Assembly: GCA_963835735.1 (NCBI GenBank)
Contig: CAWIGP010000002.1
Location: 930,001 to 994,000, forward strand
DNA length: 64,000 nucleotides
Source of the DNA: DASQMT01 sp963835735
GTDB lineage: Bacteria; Actinomycetota; Thermoleophilia; Solirubrobacterales; Solirubrobacteraceae
Direction of reading: 5' to 3'
Part shown: positions 33,455 through 42,415 of the stretch, piece after piece
Position numbering within the stretch: the stretch's first letter is position 1
How the letters are laid out: each line of letters opens with the position of its first letter
Notes under the pieces: model-generated
What the model was told of the DNA's origin: nothing
Database searches by the model: none
The model's input: only the letters and a program-made list of their open reading frames with translations
Program-made: the position numbers and the translations under genes

Positions 33455-34734
33455 GGAGATGCCGGCTCCGCGGTCGACGGGAGCTCGACGCGGAGCCGGC
33501 TGATGCGCACGCCGTCCATCTGCTCGACCGACAGCCGGGCCGAGTCGACGACGACGGCGTCGCCTGGCTGCGGGCGGCGGCCGAGGGCGTTGAAGACGAG
33601 GCCGGCCATGGTGCGGACGCCGGTCTGGGGCAGCTGCGTCCCGACGGCTTCGTTGAAGTCATCGATGGTCATCGACCCCGCGACCAGGAGCGTGTGGTCG
33701 TCGAGGCGGGTGAGGGTGTCGTCGGGCAGTTCGTATTCGCCTTCGATCTCTCCGACGATCTCCTCGAGGATGTCCTCCATCGACACGATGCCGGCCGTCC
33801 CGCCGTACTCGTCCACCACGACCGCGAGCTGCTGGCGGGCCTGGCGCATCTCGCGCAGCAGCGCGCCGAGATCCTTGGTCTCGGGGACGATGAGGCCGGG
33901 CTGCGCGAGCATTGCAACGCGCGTTTCGGGATGGCTGCGGGCCGCGGCGACGATCTCCTGCATGTGCACGATGCCGACGAGATTGTCGAGCGACCCGACA
34001 CCGACCGGGTAGCGCGTGCGCCGGTGCGCGATGGTCTCCGCCACTGCGGCGTCGGCGGTGAGCTCGGCGTCGAGCCAGTCGACCTCCGGCGCGGGCACCA
34101 TGACGTCGGCGGCCTCGAGGCTCGCGAAGTCGAACACATTGTGCAGCAGTTCCTCCTGAGCGCGCGGGATGACGCCGGTGTCCTCGGCTTCGTCGACGAG
34201 CGCGCGCAGCTCCTCGGGCGAGCGGATCGTGTCGCCGGCGGTCACCTCGCGCACGCCCAACGGGCGCAGCAGGACACGCGCAGATGCCTCGAACACCCAG
34301 ACGATGGGTCGCAGCGCGATCGAGATCAGTTCGATCGGCGGGGCCACGATCGCGGCGAGCACTTCGGCACGATCGAGCGTTAGCGCCTTCGGGACCAGCT
34401 CGCCGAGCACGACGCTCAGGTAGGTGACCGCGGCGAATGAGAGGAGAAACGCCAACCAGCTCGGAATCGCGTCGCCGAGCAGCTCCCGCACCAGCTCCTC
34501 GCCGACCGCGCCGGTCAGGATCCCGATCGCAGTGATCCCCACCTGGACCGTCGAGATCACGCGCACGGGATTGTCCATGAGCCGCAGCGCCGCGCGCGCG
34601 CCCGCGTGACCGCGCTCCGCGCGTGGCACCAGCGCCGCACGCCGTGCCGTCACGACCGCGTACTCGCCGATCACGAAGAACGCGTTGCCGGCGACCAGCC
34701 CGAGCACCAGGAGCACGCGTACGAGGTCGCTCAT
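33451..34734 (-). CDS. CNNM/CBS-domain membrane protein (HlyC/CorC family)
   Basis: A 427-residue protein with the CNNM layout. An N-terminal transmembrane domain covers about residues 1-185 (VLLVLGLVAGNAFFVIGEYAVV, VQVGITAIGILTGAVGEEL, YLSVVLGELVPKALTLDRAE). A CBS pair spans about 200-325 (VMVPAPEVDWLDAELT, VVDEYGGTAGIVSMEDILEEIVGEI), and a C-terminal CorC/HlyC domain follows (GSMTIDDFNEAVGTQLP). Relatives export Mg2+ or bind Na+/Mg2+; the old name hemolysin is misleading. The ATG at 34734 has no strong ribosome site. It is the minus-strand neighbour of the flippase-like gene, 87 bases away. Confidence 0.9.
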   Translation of the reverse strand: MSDLVRVLLVLGLVAGNAFFVIGEYAVVTARRAALVPRAERGHAGARAALRLMDNPVRVISTVQVGITAIGILTGAVGEELVRELLGDAIPSWLAFLLSFAAVTYLSVVLGELVPKALTLDRAEVLAAIVAPPIELISIALRPIVWVFEASARVLLRPLGVREVTAGDTIRSPEELRALVDEAEDTGVIPRAQEELLHNVFDFASLEAADVMVPAPEVDWLDAELTADAAVAETIAHRRTRYPVGVGSLDNLVGIVHMQEIVAAARSHPETRVAMLAQPGLIVPETKDLGALLREMRQARQQLAVVVDEYGGTAGIVSMEDILEEIVGEIEGEYELPDDTLTRLDDHTLLVAGSMTIDDFNEAVGTQLPQTGVRTMAGLVFNALGRRPQPGDAVVVDSARLSVEQMDGVRISRLRVELPSTAEPASP

Positions 34735-34821
34735 TCCCCAGCCAGACTAGACGCGCGGACGACGCCCGACCGCGCTCAGGATGGCGCCCGCGACCGCCGA
34801 CATCAGGTGGGACCGAGCTGG

Positions 34822-35829
34822 TCAGCCCGGCGCCGCGATCCGCGGCACGCTGACGTCGCCGGCGCGCACGCGACGGCGGTGGTACAGGTACGCGACGCCG
34901 CCCGCCGGCAGTGCGAGCCAGTAGGAGACCAGCCGGTAGGCGAGCGTTGCGACCGCGGCCGCGCCCGCCGGCACGCCGATCAGCGCCAGCGTGCCGGTCA
35001 TGCCCGCCTCCACGATGCCGAGCCCGCCGGGGGTGATCGGGATCTGCGCGAGCAGCTGCGCGGCGCAGAACGCGAGCAGCACGAGCGACGGGCGCGGGTG
35101 CTGCCCGACCGCGGCCAGCGCGGTGAGCAGCGTCAGCCAGTCGAACAGCCAGCGGCCCCCGGCGCCGATGACCGCCTCCCACCAGCGGCGGCCGAGCGCG
35201 CGGCGGACGAGGTCGCGCTGGTCGCGCAGCCGCTCGGGCAGATCCTCCGGCGGCGGCTTGCGCGGACGCAGCCGCCGCCCGACCCGGATCCAGGTGCGGC
35301 CCACGAACTCCACGGCGCGGTCGGACGCCAGCAGCGTCGAGCCGATCGCCAGCAGCGCTGCGAAGACGGCGATGCCGATCAGCGCGGCCTGCCACAGGCG
35401 CGTCGGGACGGCGGCGCCGAGCAGCACCGCCGGGAGCGCGAGCAGCGGAAGCGCCGCGAGCGTCGCGAGCACCACGATCGAAGCGACGCCGATCCCGATC
35501 CCCGCCAGCGACGAGGAGATACCGGCCTGTACGAGCATCTGGTATTGCAGCGCGCCGGCGGCCGCCGCGCCACCGGGCACGACGCGCCCGAACGCGCCCG
35601 AGGCGAGCTGCGACGTGACGACCGGCCACCACGAGCGGGCGTCGACCGCGAGCCGCTGCAGCAGCCACATGCCGGCCCAGCTCAGAACCTGGGCGGCGAT
35701 CATCGCCGCGAACCAGTACGCGTCGATCGTGATGACCTGCGGCCATGAGTCGAGCACGCTCAATACGGCCGGCGCGACGCCGTAGAGCACGACGGCGAAC
35801 ACGAGCAGGCCGAGAATGCGCTTGATCAT
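34822..35829 (-). CDS. YbhN/AglD-like flippase-domain membrane protein (UPF0104)
   Basis: A 335-residue multi-span membrane protein of the lysylphosphatidylglycerol-synthase transmembrane (flippase-like) family, with about eight hydrophobic segments. Family features are LSWAGMWLLQRLAVDARSWW, VVPGGAAAAGALQYQMLVQAG, and LLAQIPITPGGLGIVEAGMTGTL near residues 265-287. Such proteins are thought to move lipids or glycolipids or to use polyprenyl-linked substrates. The ATG at 35829 begins MIKRILGLLVF; upstream in-frame sequence is antisense to the SDR gene. It is divergent from that gene (33 bases between starts). Confidence 0.82.
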   Translation of the reverse strand: MIKRILGLLVFAVVLYGVAPAVLSVLDSWPQVITIDAYWFAAMIAAQVLSWAGMWLLQRLAVDARSWWPVVTSQLASGAFGRVVPGGAAAAGALQYQMLVQAGISSSLAGIGIGVASIVVLATLAALPLLALPAVLLGAAVPTRLWQAALIGIAVFAALLAIGSTLLASDRAVEFVGRTWIRVGRRLRPRKPPPEDLPERLRDQRDLVRRALGRRWWEAVIGAGGRWLFDWLTLLTALAAVGQHPRPSLVLLAFCAAQLLAQIPITPGGLGIVEAGMTGTLALIGVPAGAAAVATLAYRLVSYWLALPAGGVAYLYHRRRVRAGDVSVPRIAAPG

Positions 35830-35862
35830 GGGACGTGGAAGCGTCCCATAGCATCCGGGCGC

Positions 35863-36648
35863 ATGACCGACCGCGTGGCTCTCATAACCGGCGCGTCCAG
35901 CGGCCTCGGCGAGGCGGCGGCGCGCCGTCTCGCGCGCGAGCCCGGACTGCACGTCGTGCTCGTCGCGCGCCGCGCCGAGCGGCTCGAGGCGCTCGCGAAG
36001 TCGCTGCCGGCAGCGAGCGCGCTCCCGCTCGACCTGCTCGCCGACGACGCTCCCGCGCGCGCCCGGGCGTACCTGGAGGAGCACCACGGCGGCCGGCTGG
36101 ACCTGCTCGTCAACAACGCCGGCAGGGGAGGCCGGGGAGCGTTCGCGCAGAGCGGCTACGAGCAGATCCGCGCGACGATGGCGCTCAACTTCGACGCCCA
36201 GGTGCGCATGACCGAGGCGCTGCTCCCGCTCCTGCGCGCCGCCGCGCCGAGCGCGATCGTCAACGTCGCGAGCACGGCGGCCCGGATCGGCCGCCCGGGC
36301 GTGGGCGCCTACTCGGCGTCGAAGGCGGCGCTCGCTGTGTGGAGCGACGCGCTGCGCGCAGAGGAGCACGCCCACGGTGTCCACGTCGGCACCGTCATGC
36401 CGGGCTTCATCCCGACCGAGGGCTTTCCGGCGCGCGAGCTGATCGAGAACCGCGCGACGCGCTGGATGCTCGGCACGCCGGAGCAGGTGGCCGAGGCGAT
36501 CGTGGAGACCGGCCTCGGCCGCCGCGCCGAGCGCTACGCCCCGCGCTTCTACGTCGGGCTCGCAGCGCTGCGGACGGTCGCCCCGCCGCTGCTGCGGCGC
36601 GCCATGCGGAGCGGGCGCGCCGACGTGCTCGCGACGAAGACGAAGTAA
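35863..36648 (+). CDS. Short-chain dehydrogenase/reductase
   Basis: A 261-residue classical SDR. The cofactor motif TGASSGLGEAAARRL (TGxxxGxG) is at residues 9-23, NNAGRGG is at the NAG position, the catalytic Ser lies in VNVASTAARIG, and the catalytic YSASK motif is in GVGAYSASKAALA. PGFIPTEGFP follows. NAD(P) preference is unclear: the loop after strand 2 reads VARRAERL, where Arg residues suit NADP. It stands alone, divergent from the flippase-like gene, and ends directly beside the convergent FAD oxidase stop at 36649. Substrate not predictable. Confidence 0.9.
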   Translation: MTDRVALITGASSGLGEAAARRLAREPGLHVVLVARRAERLEALAKSLPAASALPLDLLADDAPARARAYLEEHHGGRLDLLVNNAGRGGRGAFAQSGYEQIRATMALNFDAQVRMTEALLPLLRAAAPSAIVNVASTAARIGRPGVGAYSASKAALAVWSDALRAEEHAHGVHVGTVMPGFIPTEGFPARELIENRATRWMLGTPEQVAEAIVETGLGRRAERYAPRFYVGLAALRTVAPPLLRRAMRSGRADVLATKTK

Positions 36649-38013
36649 CTACTCCGCGGGGATCCGGTGGTTGGCGACCATCCGCCCGTCCGGGTCGACC
36701 GCGGCGCGGATCGCGCGCAGCCGCTCGTACGCATCGTCGGTATAGAGCGTGGCCGCGTCGACCGGCCGCTCGACGAAGTTGAGGTACGCCGAGCCGGTGT
36801 CGTACGCGGCGAGCGAGCGCTTGAACGCCGCCAAGGCGTGCTCGATGGGCGCGGCGGTCTCCGGTCCCATGACTATGCCGACGCCGAACATCATGTACTC
36901 GCCGTCGATCCGCCCGATCGCGCCCGCGTCGCCCGGCACCCGCCCGACGGCCCCGCCGAGGTGACGCAGCTCGCCGAACAGGACCGGCGCGCCCGGCTGG
37001 ATCGCGGCGGCGAACGCTTCGAGCCCGGCCTCGTCGAGCTCGCGGACAAGCATTCCCTCGCTCAGGTACGGGATCGGCTCCTCGGGGTCCATGTGGATGT
37101 GGCTGAGCACCGCCGGCGACGTCGCTGCCCAGGTGTCCATCTCGGGCGCAAGCGCGCGCAGCGCCTCCACGGCCGCGGCGCCGGCCTCGAACGAGCCGGC
37201 GTACGCGCCGTCGATCACCACGACCGAGCGGCCCGCCAGGAACGGCGGCAGGTCGGGCAGCGGCGGTAGGTGCATGATCCGGAACGAGGTCGTGATCTCC
37301 TCCGGCGCGGTACGGGTCCAGGCGTACCAGGCGCGCAGCAGCTCGGCGTGGCGCTCGTAGGGCCACAGGAACATCCCGCCGTACACCTCGCCGTACGGGA
37401 ACAGCCGGAACTCCATCGCGGTCACGATGCCGAAGTTCCCGCCGCCGCCGCGCAGCGCCCAGAACAGGTCGCTGTGCTCGTCGGCCGTCGCGCGCACGAG
37501 CCGCCCGCCCGGCGTCACGAGCTCGATCGCGGTCACCTGATTCGCGGCGAGGCCGTGCTTGCGCGCCAGCCAGCTCAGCCCGCCGCCGAGCGTGTAGCCG
37601 ACGACGCCGACGTCGGGCGAGGAGCCCGACAGCGGGAACAGGCCGTGCGGCGTGGACGCCTCGGTGACCTCCAGCCACAGCGTGCCGGCCTGCACGCGCG
37701 CGGTCTGCGCCTCCGCGTCGAACTCGACGCCGCGCATGCGCTGCGTGGAGAGCAGGATCGTGTCGTCGAGCGACGCGATCGGGGCCGCGTTGTGGCCGGT
37801 GCCCTGCGGGGCGATCTTCAGCCCCGCGCCGATCGCGAACGCGACGAGCGCGCGCACGTCCTCGGCGTCGGCCGGGAACGCGACGAGCGCCGGGCGCTGG
37901 TCGACCGCCAGGTTCCAGGCCCGGCGCGCGAGGTCCCACTCGGGCTCGCCGGGCCTGACGATGTCGCCGGTCAGGACCGGCAGGTTCAAGGTTTGGAGCG
38001 TGTTCTTGTCCAT
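36649..38013 (-). CDS. FAD-binding oxidase with BBE domain (berberine-bridge/GlcD-like)
   Basis: A 454-residue FAD-linked oxidoreductase. The PCMH-type FAD domain is visible from VAFPADAEDVRALVAFAIGAG through APQGTGHNAAP, where the His of GTGHNA is the usual 8-alpha flavin attachment site, and GVVGYTLGGGLSWLARKHG. The C-terminal BBE segment (YLNFVERP) lacks the second covalent Cys in the SGSSPDVGVVGY region, so attachment is probably mono-covalent at most. The ATG at 38013 (MDKNTLQTLNL) lacks a ribosome site. It is a single gene on the minus strand. Substrates in this family are sugars, alcohols or alkaloid-like compounds; none can be assigned. Confidence 0.85.
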   Translation of the reverse strand: MDKNTLQTLNLPVLTGDIVRPGEPEWDLARRAWNLAVDQRPALVAFPADAEDVRALVAFAIGAGLKIAPQGTGHNAAPIASLDDTILLSTQRMRGVEFDAEAQTARVQAGTLWLEVTEASTPHGLFPLSGSSPDVGVVGYTLGGGLSWLARKHGLAANQVTAIELVTPGGRLVRATADEHSDLFWALRGGGGNFGIVTAMEFRLFPYGEVYGGMFLWPYERHAELLRAWYAWTRTAPEEITTSFRIMHLPPLPDLPPFLAGRSVVVIDGAYAGSFEAGAAAVEALRALAPEMDTWAATSPAVLSHIHMDPEEPIPYLSEGMLVRELDEAGLEAFAAAIQPGAPVLFGELRHLGGAVGRVPGDAGAIGRIDGEYMMFGVGIVMGPETAAPIEHALAAFKRSLAAYDTGSAYLNFVERPVDAATLYTDDAYERLRAIRAAVDPDGRMVANHRIPAE

Positions 38014-38067
38014 GAAGGGGATAAGACCACGCTCCGGCCTAACTATTCCCTGGCCATCCGGCGGGTC

Positions 38068-38090
38068 TAAAGAGGGACTGTCCCCGTTTA
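38068..38090. repeat. Palindromic GGGACTGTCCC element at gntR 3' end
   Basis: The 23-base segment centres on GGGACTGTCCC, a near-perfect dyad, and ends in CGTTTA, which supplies the TAA stop of the adjacent GntR/UTRA gene. GGGGACAGTCCC-type palindromes are, from memory, common among REP-like elements; that link is unverified. It lies between the 3' end of the sox-fhs-gntR unit and the 5' end of the FAD oxidase, so it could also act as a weak terminator. Confidence 0.5.
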
Positions 38091-38906
38091 GGTGCGGCCG
38101 AGCGCGCGCACCAGCGGCGCGGGGGCGGCGACCTCGAGGTTGCGCCGCACCTGCAGGTCGAGCCCGCCCGGGGCGAACACGTCGGAGGAGTGCTGCACGG
38201 CCTCGCCCGACCCGAGGTGCATGATCTCCTCGAGCTCGAGCACCGCCGTCGCGCCCTGTACGTCGAGTGCGCGGCCCGCCCGCTCGCGCGCGCTGATCAG
38301 CCGCGGCCGCACGTGCGTGACCGCGAACGCGATCTGCACGCCCTGCTCGAGCAGCACGTCGAGCACCATGCTCCCGCCCTCGATCGCACGCCGCAGCCGC
38401 CGCTCCGGAGGGAGCGCGATGCCCGGGCGCACGATGTCGCGCATCGTCGCCACCGCCTCGGAGTCGGCGATGATCGTGCGCGTCACCGTCCACGCCAGGG
38501 TGTCAGGCGAAAGACCGAACGCGTCACCCGCCTCCGCCCCGATGCGCCGCTGCGCGATCTCGAGGTCACGGACGCCGAGCGCGACGCCGCGCCGCTCTGC
38601 CAGCTCCGAGTAGGGGCGCAGCACCTCGAGCCCCTCGTGGAACGCGGTCGGACGCACCGCCTGGCCGACGTAGGTGCCAGACCCCTGGCGGCGCGTGATC
38701 TCGCCCGCCTCCTCGAGCCGGTCGAGCGCGGTGCGCAGCGTTCCGCGCGAGACGCCGAGCATCCCGGCCAGCTCGAGTTCGGGCGGGAGCCGGTCGCCCG
38801 GCCGGTGCGAGCCGGTGCCGAGCCACGCCCGCAGCGCCACCTCGGTGTCGTCAACCAGCGACGAACGCTGCGGGGTGGGTGGGGACACAGTCATGGCGAC
38901 CATCAT
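38088..38906 (-). CDS. GntR-family regulator with UTRA ligand domain
   Basis: Probable regulator of the sarcosine/C1 unit. The 272-residue protein has an N-terminal winged helix (LPPELELAGMLGVSRGTLRTALDRLEEAGEITRRQGSGTYVG, about residues 40-80), followed by a UTRA-like effector domain (AWTVTRTIIADSEAVATMRDIV, GATAVLELEEIMHLGSGEAVQHSSDVFAPG), as in HutC/FarR members. It is the last gene of soxDAGB-fhs-gntR, 11 bases after fhs. The start is uncertain among ATGs at 38906, 38903 and 38894. Its stop codon lies inside a palindromic element. Sarcosine, glycine or a folate-linked metabolite are plausible ligands by context only. Confidence 0.83.
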   Translation of the reverse strand: MMVAMTVSPPTPQRSSLVDDTEVALRAWLGTGSHRPGDRLPPELELAGMLGVSRGTLRTALDRLEEAGEITRRQGSGTYVGQAVRPTAFHEGLEVLRPYSELAERRGVALGVRDLEIAQRRIGAEAGDAFGLSPDTLAWTVTRTIIADSEAVATMRDIVRPGIALPPERRLRRAIEGGSMVLDVLLEQGVQIAFAVTHVRPRLISARERAGRALDVQGATAVLELEEIMHLGSGEAVQHSSDVFAPGGLDLQVRRNLEVAAPAPLVRALGRT

Positions 38907-38917
38907 TCCATCCGGGA

Positions 38918-40597
38918 CTAGAACAACCCGATCGTTCTTCCCTCGGCGTCGATGTCGACGTTCAGCGCCGCCGGCGTCTTGCCGAGCCCGGGCATCTGGG
39001 TGATGTCGCCGCACAGCGGCACGAGCCAGCCCGCGCCCGTGTACGCGCGGATGTCGCGCACCGGCAGCGTGAAGTGCTCGGGCGCGTTCAGCAGCGTCGG
39101 GTCGGACGACAACGACAGGTGCGTCTTGGCCATGCAGACCGGGAAGTGGCCGTAGCCGTCGGCGGTGAACTGCGTCAGCTTCTTCTCGGCCTCGGGGTAG
39201 AAGTAGACCTCCGACGCGCCGTACACGCGCTTGGCGACGGCCTCGATCTTGTCCTGGATCGGCTCGTCGTCGGCGTACAGCGGACGGAACGAGTTCGGCT
39301 GCTCGCACGCGTCGACGACCGCGCCGGCGAGGTCGGCGGCGCCGGCGCCCCCGCGCGTGAAGCCCTCGTTGGCCTCGGCCCCGAACGCGCCGGCCTCGAG
39401 CGCGAGTCGCTTGACCAGCTCGACTTCCTCGTTGGTGTCGCCCGGGCGCCGGTTGACCGCTACGACGGCGGGCATCCCGAACTCCTTGATGATCCCGAGG
39501 TGGCGGCGCACGTTCGCCATCCCGACCTCGATCGCCGACACGGCCTGCGAGCGCTCGACGCGCGGGTCGTCCTCGACGCCGCCGTGGTGCTTGATCGCGC
39601 GCACCGTCGTGACGAGCACGACCGCGCTCGGCGTCAGCCTGCCGAAGCGGCAGACGATGTCGAAGAACTTCTCCATCCCCATGTCCGAGCCGAAGCCCGA
39701 CTCGGTCACGACGTAGTCGCCGAGCTTCATCCCGACCTGGTCGGCGACGAGCGAGTTGTTGCCGTGCGCGATGTTCGCGAACGGACCGCAGTGCATCAGG
39801 CACGGCTGGCCCTCGAGCGTCTGGATCAGATTCGGCTTGATCGCGTCCTTGAGCAACACCGCCATCGCACCGGCCGCGCCGAGATCCTCCGCCGTGACCG
39901 GCTTGCCGCCGTCGAACGAGGAGGCCACGGTGATCCGGCCGAGCCGCGCGCGCAGGTCCTGCAGGTCCTTCGACACGGCGAGGATCGCCATCACCTCCGA
40001 GGCGGCGGTGATGTCGAAGCCCGACTCGCGCGGGTAGCCGTTCGCGCGTCCGCCGAGGCCGATCGCGATCTGCCGCAGCGCACGGTCGTTCATGTCCAGC
40101 GCGCGCCGCCAGCCGACCCGCAGCGCGTCGATCTTGTGCGGGTTGCCGTGCAGGATCGACGCGTCGAGCATCGCGGCCAGCAGGTTGTTCGCAGCGCCGA
40201 TCGCGTGGATGTCGCCGGTGAAGTGGAGGTTGAGGTCCTCCATCGGCACGACCTGGGTCATGCCGCCGCCGGCGGCGCCGCCCTTGATGCCGAACACGGG
40301 GCCCAGCGACGGCTCGCGCAGGCACGCGACCGGCTGCTTGCCGATGTGGCCGAGGCCCTGGGTGAGCCCGACGAGCGTCGTCGTCTTGCCCTCGCCCGCC
40401 TTCGTCGGCGTCATGCCGGTGACGCAGATCAGCTTCCCGTCGGGCCGGTCCTTGAGCCGGTCGATCACGTCCAGGTTGATCTTGCCCTTGTAGCGGCCGT
40501 ACGGCTCGATCTCCTCCGGCTGCAGTCCGCAGGCCTCACCGATCAGCTCGATCGGTACCAGCTCCGCGTCCTGGGCGATCTCGAGGCTGCTCTTCAC
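38918..40597 (-). CDS. fhs: Formate-tetrahydrofolate ligase
   Basis: ATP-dependent formation of 10-formyl-THF from formate, or the reverse. The 559-residue length is standard. Motifs include the P-loop TPTKAGEGKTTTLVGLTQGL, REPSLGPVFGIKGGAAGGG, MEDLNLHFTGDIHAI, NNLLAAMLDASILHGN and GFTRGGAGAADLA. GTG 40597 is preceded by AGGAGAGACC. It lies 8 bases after soxB. In a demethylation operon it can convert the formyl unit produced from sarcosine into formate plus ATP, or re-assimilate formate; the direction is not decided by sequence. Confidence 0.94.
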   Translation of the reverse strand: MKSSLEIAQDAELVPIELIGEACGLQPEEIEPYGRYKGKINLDVIDRLKDRPDGKLICVTGMTPTKAGEGKTTTLVGLTQGLGHIGKQPVACLREPSLGPVFGIKGGAAGGGMTQVVPMEDLNLHFTGDIHAIGAANNLLAAMLDASILHGNPHKIDALRVGWRRALDMNDRALRQIAIGLGGRANGYPRESGFDITAASEVMAILAVSKDLQDLRARLGRITVASSFDGGKPVTAEDLGAAGAMAVLLKDAIKPNLIQTLEGQPCLMHCGPFANIAHGNNSLVADQVGMKLGDYVVTESGFGSDMGMEKFFDIVCRFGRLTPSAVVLVTTVRAIKHHGGVEDDPRVERSQAVSAIEVGMANVRRHLGIIKEFGMPAVVAVNRRPGDTNEEVELVKRLALEAGAFGAEANEGFTRGGAGAADLAGAVVDACEQPNSFRPLYADDEPIQDKIEAVAKRVYGASEVYFYPEAEKKLTQFTADGYGHFPVCMAKTHLSLSSDPTLLNAPEHFTLPVRDIRAYTGAGWLVPLCGDITQMPGLGKTPAALNVDIDAEGRTIGLF

Positions 40598-40605
40598 GGT
40601 CTCTC

Positions 40606-41817
40606 CTAGTGGCTGACGGCGGCGGCGGCGAGCTCGGACACGAGCTTGTCCTCGTAGAAGCGCTCGAGCCGGAACGGCTCGATGAGCTCCGGCTGGCGGC
40701 CGGTGTCGATCAGCTCCGCCAGCGTCTTGCCCACGATCGGCGCGGCCTTGAAGCCGTAGGTGCCCCAGCCCGCGCTGACGTGGAAGTTCTCTACCTCGGT
40801 CTGCCCGAGGATCGGCGAGTAGTCGGGGCTCAGGTCGCACAGCCCGGCCCAGGCGCGCAGGATCCGCGCGTGCTCGAGCTGCGGGAACAGCTCGAGCGAA
40901 TGGCGCGTGAGGTCCTGCAGGAAGTTCAGCGTCCCGTTCATGCGGTACGTCGTCCACGGCTCGATCTCCGATCCCATCACGAACTCGCCGCGGTCGGTCT
41001 GGGAGATGTAGACGTGCATCTGCGAGGAGACGATCACGACGTCGAGCAGCGGCTTGACCGGCTCGGTCACGCATGCCTGCAGGATGTGGGTGGTGATCGG
41101 CAGCGGGACGCCGGCCATGTCCGAGATCAGGGTGCTCCAGCCGGCGGTCGCGTTGACGACCTGGCCGCACTCGATGCGCCCGCGGTTGGTCTCGACCGCG
41201 GTCACGCGCCCGTTCGAGCGCTCCAGCCCGGTCACCTCGGTGTAGGGATGGATCTCCGCGCCGCCGGCGTCGGCGCCGCGCGCGAAGCCCCAGACGACGG
41301 CATCGTGGCGGATGATCCCGCCGGGCGGGTGGTAGAGCGCGCCCATGATCGGATAGACCGCGTCGTCGGACACGTGCATCGCCGGCGCCAGCTTCTGCAC
41401 CTCGTCCGGGCCGATCAGGCGGCTGTCGATGCCGTTGATGCGGTTGACCTCCGCCCGGTTGGCCATCACGAACATCGCGCGGTCGGTGTGCGCGAGCGTG
41501 AGGTGGCCGCACTGGCTGAACAGCAGGTTGAAGTTCAGCTCCTTCGACAGCCCCTCGTACAGCTTCACGCTTGCGTCGTAGAACCGCGCGCCCTCCGGCG
41601 TCTTGTAGTTCGAGCGCAGGATCGTCGTGTTGCGGCCGGCGGCGCCCGAGCCGATGTAGCTCTTCTCGAGGATGGCGACGTCGGTGATGCCGCGCTGCTT
41701 GAGGTAGTACGCAGTGGCGAGCCCGTGCGAGCCGCCGCCGACGATCACCACGTCGTAGCGCTTCTTGAGGTCGGGCCGCGGGCGCCACATGCGGCGCTTG
41801 CGGAAGATGTCAAGCAC
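40606..41817 (-). CDS. soxB: Sarcosine oxidase, beta subunit
   Basis: Catalytic FAD/FMN subunit of heterotetrameric sarcosine oxidase, 403 residues. It has the dinucleotide-binding motif VVIVGGGSHGLATAYYLKQRG near residues 23-43, SGAAGRNTTILRSNY with the covalent-FMN His region altered to Asn/Thr as read here, GGIIRHDAVVWGFARGA, and the C-terminal SPILGQTEVENFHVSAGWGTYGFKAAP. GTG 41817 overlaps the soxG stop by 8 bases. Gene order in transcription is D-A-G-B, unlike the usual B-D-A-G. Oxidative demethylation of sarcosine passes the methyl group to THF as methylene-THF, linking it to fhs and the folD-like gene. Confidence 0.9.
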   Translation of the reverse strand: MLDIFRKRRMWRPRPDLKKRYDVVIVGGGSHGLATAYYLKQRGITDVAILEKSYIGSGAAGRNTTILRSNYKTPEGARFYDASVKLYEGLSKELNFNLLFSQCGHLTLAHTDRAMFVMANRAEVNRINGIDSRLIGPDEVQKLAPAMHVSDDAVYPIMGALYHPPGGIIRHDAVVWGFARGADAGGAEIHPYTEVTGLERSNGRVTAVETNRGRIECGQVVNATAGWSTLISDMAGVPLPITTHILQACVTEPVKPLLDVVIVSSQMHVYISQTDRGEFVMGSEIEPWTTYRMNGTLNFLQDLTRHSLELFPQLEHARILRAWAGLCDLSPDYSPILGQTEVENFHVSAGWGTYGFKAAPIVGKTLAELIDTGRQPELIEPFRLERFYEDKLVSELAAAAVSH

Positions 41818-42415
41818 CGGCGGCCTCCCGCACGAGCGCGTCGGCGCCGACCGGTCCGCCGCCGAGATGGCCGGCGGCGTCGGCGACCACCGTCCACATG
41901 TATTGGCCCAGCGCGGCGCCGAACAGCATCAGGAAGCGGTCGTCGGCTTCGCACAGGATCCCGCCCGGCGTGCGCGCGACCGAGCCCGGGCGCCAGTCGC
42001 CGGGCTTCGTCACCTGCGGGCGCAGGTCGATCGCGGTGAAGCGGGCGAACGTCTCACGCGCGAGCGGGCCGGCGATGCGCAGCGCGCCGAAGCCGGTGGT
42101 CAGGTCGAGCGCTCCGGCCGGCGGCTCGCCGCCGAGGATCAGCGCGCGCGCCGGGGTCATCGGCAGCCAGGTGGCGTCGCCGTCGACGGTCGCGCGCCCG
42201 AGCTCGAGCGGCGGCAGCTCGCCGATCAGCTCGTACTTGCGGACGTGCGAGGCGTCGGCGAACCCGACGGCGTCGAGCGACTCCCTCGGGAACGAGACGG
42301 CGACGTTCCAGCCGTCGCGGACCTCGAACCGGGCGCCGGCCGCGCGCGCCTGGCGCTCCATCGGCGAGCGCGCGACCGCGTCGGCGGACGAGGGCGTCAG
42401 GAACTCGAAGCTCAC
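41810..42415 (-). CDS. soxG: Sarcosine oxidase, gamma subunit
   Basis: A 201-residue gamma subunit, related to part of the aminomethyltransferase (GcvT) fold; it helps stabilise the complex. Features are FEVRDGWNVAVSFPRES, ALDLTTGFGALRIAGPLARETFARFTAIDLRP and RTPGGILCEADDRFLMLFGAALGQYMWTVVADAA. GTG 42415 overlaps the soxA stop (GTGA), indicating translational coupling. It lies between soxA and soxB. Identity rests on weak family resemblance plus perfect operon context. Confidence 0.85.
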   Translation of the reverse strand: MSFEFLTPSSADAVARSPMERQARAAGARFEVRDGWNVAVSFPRESLDAVGFADASHVRKYELIGELPPLELGRATVDGDATWLPMTPARALILGGEPPAGALDLTTGFGALRIAGPLARETFARFTAIDLRPQVTKPGDWRPGSVARTPGGILCEADDRFLMLFGAALGQYMWTVVADAAGHLGGGPVGADALVREAAGA